From Terramyces sp. JEL0728 (taxonomy: Eukaryota; Chytridiomycota; Chytridiomycetes; Rhizophydiales; Terramycetaceae): a DNA stretch of 47,305 bases. The position numbers were made by a program, and so were the translations under genes. The notes beneath the pieces were generated by a model that was given only the letters and a program-made list of their open reading frames with translations, was not told the DNA's origin and made no database searches. Shown here in pieces: positions 42,794 through 47,305 of the stretch (the first letter of the stretch is position 1; each line of letters begins with the position of its first letter). The stretch spans positions 1-47,305 of the forward strand of contig JADIIU010000099.1 of the NCBI GenBank assembly GCA_027603945.1, written 5' to 3'.

Positions 42794-43060
42794 CTACCAA
42801 AAATATCTGGGTACTGCCATACAGCCATTCATATTCTTTCCAGTAGATAAATTGTCTTTAATATCGCGCTCTGTATCCAAATTGTGTATAATATGCCAGT
42901 GTAGATTGGGAGACTCTTGACTCTGGGAGAACGCAAACCGATCAGAGGGAAATGAGCTTCTGGTATTGTAAATTAATTGAATCAAATGTTCATTTTGTTG
43001 CCTTACGAGAAACAATTTTTCGCCACCAAATACCACGTACTTGAATCTGTGTACTTTCAT
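42794..43060 (-). CDS. small hypothetical protein, 88 aa
   Basis: ATG 43060 to stop 42794. It begins MKVHRFKYVVFGGEKLFLVR and contains LIQLIYNTRSSFPSDRFAFS, then HWHIIHNLDTERDI. The first half alternates hydrophobic and polar residues like a beta-rich fold; the tail is less convincing and the gene may continue through an unseen intron. No family is recognised. It lies 80 bp from the zeta-COP stop on the same strand. Confidence 0.45.
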   Translation of the reverse strand: MKVHRFKYVVFGGEKLFLVRQQNEHLIQLIYNTRSSFPSDRFAFSQSQESPNLHWHIIHNLDTERDIKDNLSTGKNMNGCMAVPRYFW

Positions 43061-43140
43061 TAATCACCGGTAATACGACAATCTAAACATTTTTTACAGC
43101 CAAGACAGCCTAAACATTCTTCACAGTGACATCTTTTTTA

Positions 43141-43691
43141 TTAAGAGAAAAACGAAGATCTCTTTAATTGGTCTTGAGCAGATTTCCATACAGAAGAAAG
43201 AGTTTGATCTGCAATAGGAATACTTTCTTGCAGCTTGGCAACTCTAGAACAAACAACACTGCTGTCAGTCTCCAAAATAACACTAAGTAAGGAATACTTT
43301 ACCCATCATCAATGGTTTCATCCAATACTAATAAAACTGTATCCAGGTTATCCATCAAACTCCTTTTTTCCATTTGATTCTTTAATAGATTTGAACAAGC
43401 ATCAATAAAGCAATTTAATACACCAACGAGCATAATTTCATTTTCATCCAATCCGCCGACAACGTAAATAAACAAATCAACCACTGGTTTGTAAACAACA
43501 ACTAGGTTATCGAATAGGATGATATCAGAATTAGTTTTTCTTGTTTTTTCAAACAGTGTCTTTTCCAGTTTTTGAGAATCCTTTTTTTCTATCGGGTAAT
43601 AGTATTTTGATAGTAGTTTCTTGCCTTCCGAGTCGAATATGAAGACGCTTTTGATTGATTTGAGAGTTAGATTACACCAGGTTTTTACCAT
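43141..43691 (-). CDS. COPZ: coatomer subunit zeta (COPI)
   Basis: Small longin-type subunit of the COPI coat for Golgi-to-ER retrograde transport (yeast Ret3). Exons 43303-43691 and 43141-43282, with the 20-nt intron GTAAAGTATTCCTTACTTAG; 176 aa, normal for the family. Landmarks: SIKSVFIFDSEGKKLLSKYY, VVVYKPVVDLFIYVVGG, ENEIMLVGVLNCFIDACSNL, LDTVLLVLDETIDDG joined by the splice to VILETDSSVVCSRVA. A GTATAAAA element lies 46-53 nt upstream of the ATG. Confidence 0.94.
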
Positions 43692-43869
43692 TGTGATTGC
43701 TTTTTTTGATTTTCAATTTTTGCAACGTATTTGGAGTTTTTATACTAGAAAACCTTATCACTGTTTAAACCATTATTGAGTTAATCTAAGCAAGCAACCT
43801 TAATTCTTGTCAATTCTTAAAGGTACTCTATTCAAAGCCACCAATACAAGCACAAACACTGTAATCTAA

Positions 43870-44619
43870 TTATACACACGCTTTATAAATAATGCAAACA
43901 GTGCAAATGCAAAGGTACGCCTTGTAATCCATCCCAAAAACAAAATAAATCAAGAAATGATTAAACAAAACAAAATGGTTTCGATCCTGTAGAAAAGAGT
44001 AAAACTTGATTGCAAAGACATACAATTCAAGATTGAATTCCATCAGCATCAACAGATACATTTGATTTGCAGAGTATAATAAAGGGCAGTAAGCATAGAA
44101 TTGGTATAGATTGACTGCTTGCTTTGCTAGTGCTGGGATTGTGAAATTCCTGTTTCTAATGAATAGGATAATTGATAGCACCAGTATCAGATCCATTAGC
44201 GTTAACAGTTTAGCGATACCAAATATCGGCTCTACAGATTCTCTAATAATGTAATAGTAATCTGAAATATAATCCTCTAAATAAAATTCATCAATCAATC
44301 CCATCAAATAATCCAATGAATCCATAATCAAATAAAATAAATCTACAACCAAATCATAAACGGAATAGAAATGATTGATTTTGTATGAACAGCTCGATCC
44401 GTAGAACCCCATAAAACAAGTGCAATCAAGCAAGGCAATTCCGCCTTTGCATGGGAATAACCTGTACTTGTATATCGTGAACCAGTTACCAAGAATCCCA
44501 ATTTGTAATCCAAATGTATCGTAAACGGAAAATAATATATAATTGTGTGAGTTGAATGTAATTGGATTCGTTTGGTATAATACTAGCAGGAACAAGATTA
44601 GCAAGATTTGGAATTTCAT
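43870..44619 (-). CDS. signal-peptide membrane protein with one EGF-like module, unrecognised
   Basis: Single exon, 249 aa. The signal peptide MKFQILLILFLLVLYQ is followed by about 40 lumenal residues, then a compact Cys block CKGGIALLDCTCFMGFYGSS with C-x-C-x-x-G-F-Y-G-x-x-C spacing, typical of the end of an EGF module. The rest (residues about 130-249) is strongly hydrophobic, Tyr/Leu-rich, with about three to four membrane helices. The mix of a truncated EGF and many helices recalls post-EGF TMEM8-like proteins, but I cannot assign it. Confidence 0.65.
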   Translation of the reverse strand: MKFQILLILFLLVLYQTNPITFNSHNYILFSVYDTFGLQIGILGNWFTIYKYRLFPCKGGIALLDCTCFMGFYGSSCSYKINHFYSVYDLVVDLFYLIMDSLDYLMGLIDEFYLEDYISDYYYIIRESVEPIFGIAKLLTLMDLILVLSIILFIRNRNFTIPALAKQAVNLYQFYAYCPLLYSANQMYLLMLMEFNLELYVFAIKFYSFLQDRNHFVLFNHFLIYFVFGMDYKAYLCICTVCIIYKACV

Positions 44620-44729
44620 TAGAAAATTTGGTGGGAACTATCTGGAGATAAATAGAGTGCAGACGAGATTTCATTCTGCAATGTTGAAATAGAATAATAC
44701 AAGACAAGTGCAACCTCGAATTATCTTTA

Positions 44730-45661
44730 TTACTTTTTCTTCTTGTTCTTTTTAACTGGTTCCTTCTTTTCTTCCTTTATTTCTTTAGGTTCTTCCTTCT
44801 TCTTGTCAAATGCATACGACAACAACCCAGCCAATTGCAATCCAACAAGAATATAAATCAAGTTGAACTTGTATTGAGTTGCCATCGCAGTTCTGCTAAC
44901 GAATTGCGGAGTGATTTCCAACTTTGTGCCGACTCCATTTCGCATCATGTTTTGCCAATAGTACAACATGGTGAAATAGTTCATGTTTTCGTACGCATCC
45001 AATCCAGCAACGATTAATGGAATATATTGACTGCCGTACATTTGCGCTACTGGACTGTCGTTGCCTTCATCAAAAGTAATTGAAAACAGCTGGCGCTGTA
45101 AAATAGTTACTGAAATCAAAAGCAAGTAATCAAAAACGAGGTAAATCCCATAGTATAATCTACCAGCTGGACCGTTGATTTCCATGAACTGAATCATCTC
45201 ATTGTATCCCAAATATGGTTTGAAATCAAGTGGAAAAGTAGCGAGGAAACGATCATTTTGATCTAATGGAACAGTTCCAACTTCCAAATCATGGCTTTGA
45301 TAGAAAATACCAAACTGGCTGAGTATCATTTGACTAGGATTAGCGATAAATACTAGAACAAGAACCCCATTACTCCAATACATAATACTGACCATAGAAT
45401 AGTCAAGAATACGTCTGTCCAAGTCGCTCTTCGCTTTCTTTTGCCCAAAGTAAACAAGAGAATGGCTGTAAAAGCTACTCCAAAAAAGATATCAGCATTG
45501 TCAATCAGAACCAATACTTGCTGTTGTTGCTGCGGTGGTAAGCTTGAATAAACGTGTTGTAAAGTCGTCCAGATTTGCATGGCGACTGTTTTGATCAAGT
45601 AAAGGATCAAATGGGGGATTTGGTTGTACCAGTACCAAATTTGCTGTAGAACTTCAAGCAT
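44730..45661 (-). CDS. polytopic membrane protein with Lys-rich C-terminal tail, unrecognised
   Basis: Exons 45354-45661 and 44730-45333, with intron GTATTTATCGCTAATCCTAG (20 nt); 303 aa from ATG 45661. The two halves overlap as separate open frames before splicing; excision gives GFLFYQMILSQFGIFYQSHD. About four to five hydrophobic helices: FFGVAFTAILLFTLGKRKRR, FLTILWSVLCIGVMGFLF, YYGIYLVFDYLLLISVTIL and LIYILVGLQLAGLLSY. The tail KKEEPKEIKEEKKEPVKKNK is charged and ends in KKKK, as in ER proteins with dilysine-like tails (inference). Family unknown. Confidence 0.68.
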
Positions 45662-45800
45662 AGGTAAAAAATTTGACTGCTTTTTTTGTGATACGTGGAT
45701 TCAGGAACCTTGTGATTAATGTTGCGGTTATTCTGAAAGCAGTTGCCAAAGTAATATCTGAAATTTGGATTGGTTCAATTTAAAGTGCCTTTATTACACA

Positions 45801-46630
45801 TCAATTCGTTTTCCCTGATTTCACCACTGACTCGAATTTGGAAGTTTCTTCCTTGGCGGAAACAATCTCCTTGAATTCCTTTTTAGATTCAATCACTCTC
45901 TGCAGTACAAGCGACCAAGAAAGGCACTGGAATGGCGCAATGAATGTGGGGTAAACGATGCGCTCCGCTTGGCACACTACTTGAGCGATAAAAGAAGCAG
46001 TGATGATAAACGACAAGACGAACGAGTAGATGTTGATCTTGTTAACTACCCTGGCATCCGAGGCAAATTGACTGCGAATGTAAAAAGTAACAAAAGTTTC
46101 ATAGTAGAGAATTGTGATTAGCCCAGTGACATTCATAGCCATTCTGATTACTTGTCTCGCCATTGGAAATGGATCTTGCAAAGTGTATCCCCCGATAGTT
46201 GCCGAATCTGCCATAATACTACATACAGTAGTTGCAACTCTAAAGCAAAAGTGTACGCTTGCAAGCGGATAGGTTACATAATGTGTCCATGAAATCAGCT
46301 TTACACACTTTGCCCTGATGGTAAGCAAATGAAGAATAAAAAATACCGCAGTGGTGTGCAAGATTGATTGTACAATATCCACATACGCTGCAGTAATGTT
46401 GGTATACGAATCCACAAACGAGTTCAGCACAGTAGCGATCAATTGGAAACCCAATGCGAGAGAAACAGATACAGAGTACTGTGATACACCTTCCCATTCA
46501 ATCGTGGTTTTCAAAAGAGGAAAGAACAAGTTGCCTAATTCAAACAGTATTTACCGACTACACAAGCGTTACAGAACGCATTTACCATGATTGCAGCAGA
46601 AACTGGATCTGCAGTGCCTGTCTTGACCAT
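45801..46630 (-). CDS. seven-TM protein, second family, copy 1
   Basis: Exons 46555-46630 and 45801-46534, with intron GTAAATACTGTTTGAATTAG (20 nt); 269 aa from ATG 46630. About seven hydrophobic helices with short loops; TRAKCVKLISWTHYVTYPLA follows the third or fourth helix. The cytoplasmic C-terminus begins LVLQRVIESKKEFKEIVSAK. It differs in sequence from the 39565-42609 array but has the same size and topology. A TATATAA at 46665-46671 and a palindromic GACGTC at 46685-46690 lie upstream. A tandem paralog follows at the right edge. Confidence 0.72.
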
Positions 46631-47168
46631 TTTGAGTTTTGATTGCACAATTGAAGAGTGCGAGTTATATAGGCGCTAATGGGTGACGTCGATATCTTGT
46701 TCACTGAATGAGGTAGCATATGGTAATTGAACAGTAGATTGACGCTGTATTCTATACGTTTGAAAAGAGAGGAGCGAATCGAGCAAGTATCATTGAGGTT
46801 GCTTGCGTCGGATATCCAAGTTTGTCCAGTATTGACAGACGGACGCGCGGATTCGTGAATGTACACCAGAATTGCATCTGAAACTGGGTCACTAATACTT
46901 ATCTTTGCTATATCGATGGATTCAACCTGTCTATCACTTTAGTTGGTGACGTAAATGAAATATCCCTTTCAAGATATGAATGACAAAAATGATCAAGTGT
47001 TCAGTAGATAAGAACGTCATCCAGTGGTGATTCACCAGCGCTTTATAATTACCGCTCCTGCAAATAAAATAGTGGAATATAGATTAAATCATAAGGAGCA
47101 GTTTTGAGTTCTCATTTAAAGCACTCCTGCCATATTATTCCTCTACAGTAAACTAATATAAATCTTTA
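46631..47168. promoter_or_regulatory. 538-bp intergenic region with three TGACGT sites and a TATA element
   Basis: Upstream region of the 45801-46630 gene and 3' flank of the next paralog. TATATAA is at 46665-46671 (35 nt before the ATG). TGACGT is at 46684-46689 (in a GACGTC palindrome), near 46948 (GGTGACGTAAA), and in reverse near 47012 (AACGTCATCC). No ORF here is convincing. Confidence 0.4.
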
Positions 47169-47305
47169 TTATCCGATTGTTTTTGCGGTTTTCACCATCG
47201 TAGTCAGATGTCCACTTATCGAATTTGACCTATTCTTTGAAGATACCAATTCCTTGAATTCCTTTTTAGATTCAATCACTCTCTGCAGTACAAGCGACCA
47301 AGAAA
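47169..47305 (-). CDS. seven-TM protein, second family, copy 2 (C-terminal part only)
   Basis: Only the last 45 codons are inside the window; stop TAA at 47169-47171. The segment SWSLVLQRVIESKKEFKE is identical in protein to copy 1, and 47251-47305 is identical in DNA to 45868-45922 (55 nt up to the edge). The tail then diverges (LVSSKNRSNSISGHLTTMVK). The tandem period is 1,383 nt. Confidence 0.75.
   Translation of the reverse strand, partial: SWSLVLQRVIESKKEFKELVSSKNRSNSISGHLTTMVKTAKTIG

Noticed and set aside
46582..46866. Minus-strand ORF upstream of the second seven-TM gene
   Set aside because: It overlaps the first exon of that gene in another frame and its TATA/TGACGT promoter elements; composition is not protein-like.
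1..47305. Heterotrich ciliate or nucleomorph origin, suggested by tiny introns
   Set aside because: Introns centre on 20 nt, not 15-16; gene content (Gap1-type RasGAP, GT32, G alpha, WDR6, F-box arrays, GH31) fits an opisthokont nuclear genome rather than a ciliate or a reduced nucleomorph. Not excluded formally.
1..47305. Transposons, insertion sequences, CRISPR arrays
   Set aside because: I saw no transposase, reverse transcriptase, terminal repeats or regular spacer arrays; repeats are limited to tandem gene copies and the short elements listed.

Overview
The window is nuclear DNA of a eukaryote. Genes lie about 15 to 500 bp apart on both strands, all three standard stop codons are used (TAG in GT32 copy A, TGA in HAS1 and ARPC1, TAA elsewhere), and most genes are interrupted by introns. 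A very large ASH/MSP-repeat protein of the kind found in cilia and flagella, an Arp2/3 subunit, heterotrimeric G alpha, a Gap1-type RasGAP and a secreted GH31 glucosidase suggest a flagellated opisthokont. A zoosporic (chytrid-like) fungus is my best guess. This is an inference; no rRNA or other marker settles it.

The main result is the introns. By restoring reading frames against conserved protein families I placed 55 spliceosomal introns. Of these, 53 are 19 to 22 nt long (12 of 19 nt, 30 of 20 nt, 9 of 21 nt, 2 of 22 nt); the other two are 29 and 34 nt. They have a GTAAN-like donor, a TTAAY/CTAAY branch-like motif 6 to 8 nt from the acceptor, and no room for a polypyrimidine tract. Three are GC-AG and one appears to be GT-TG. 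A gene finder that requires introns of 30 nt or more would report almost every gene here as frameshifted.

Layout. 1-1541: tandem pair of GT32-type glycosyltransferases (first copy cut by the window edge). 1542-2300: sparse, with one doubtful ORF and a degenerate tandem repeat. 2301-4541: fumarylacetoacetase (FAH) and uracil-DNA glycosylase (UNG). 4580-5674: basic Ser/Lys repeat protein. 5980-8588: CDADC1-type double deaminase, RsfS-family mitochondrial ribosome factor and a 58-aa ORF. 9064-14032: HAS1 helicase, a 130-aa basic protein, a seven-TM protein and ARPC1. 14156-26259: RasGAP and the 3,108-aa ASH/MSP protein. 26445-29213: G alpha, RNR2 and a small Cys-rich protein. 29228-36544: secreted GH31 enzyme, P450 and WDR6/Trm734. 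36670-39418: three tandem F-box-like genes. 39565-42609: three tandem seven-TM genes, two of them homogenised by a recent conversion or duplication. 42794-47305: a small ORF, zeta-COP, two unrecognised membrane proteins and a second tandem seven-TM family running off the right edge.

Most genes are housekeeping: nucleotide and DNA metabolism (UNG, CDADC1, RNR2), ribosome biogenesis and translation (HAS1, RsfS, WDR6), trafficking (zeta-COP), and actin and Ras signalling (ARPC1, RasGAP). They are mixed with lineage-specific tandem arrays (F-box, seven-TM, GT32) that look recently expanded. I do not see an operon-like pathway; the neighbourhoods look like ordinary compact eukaryotic gene order.
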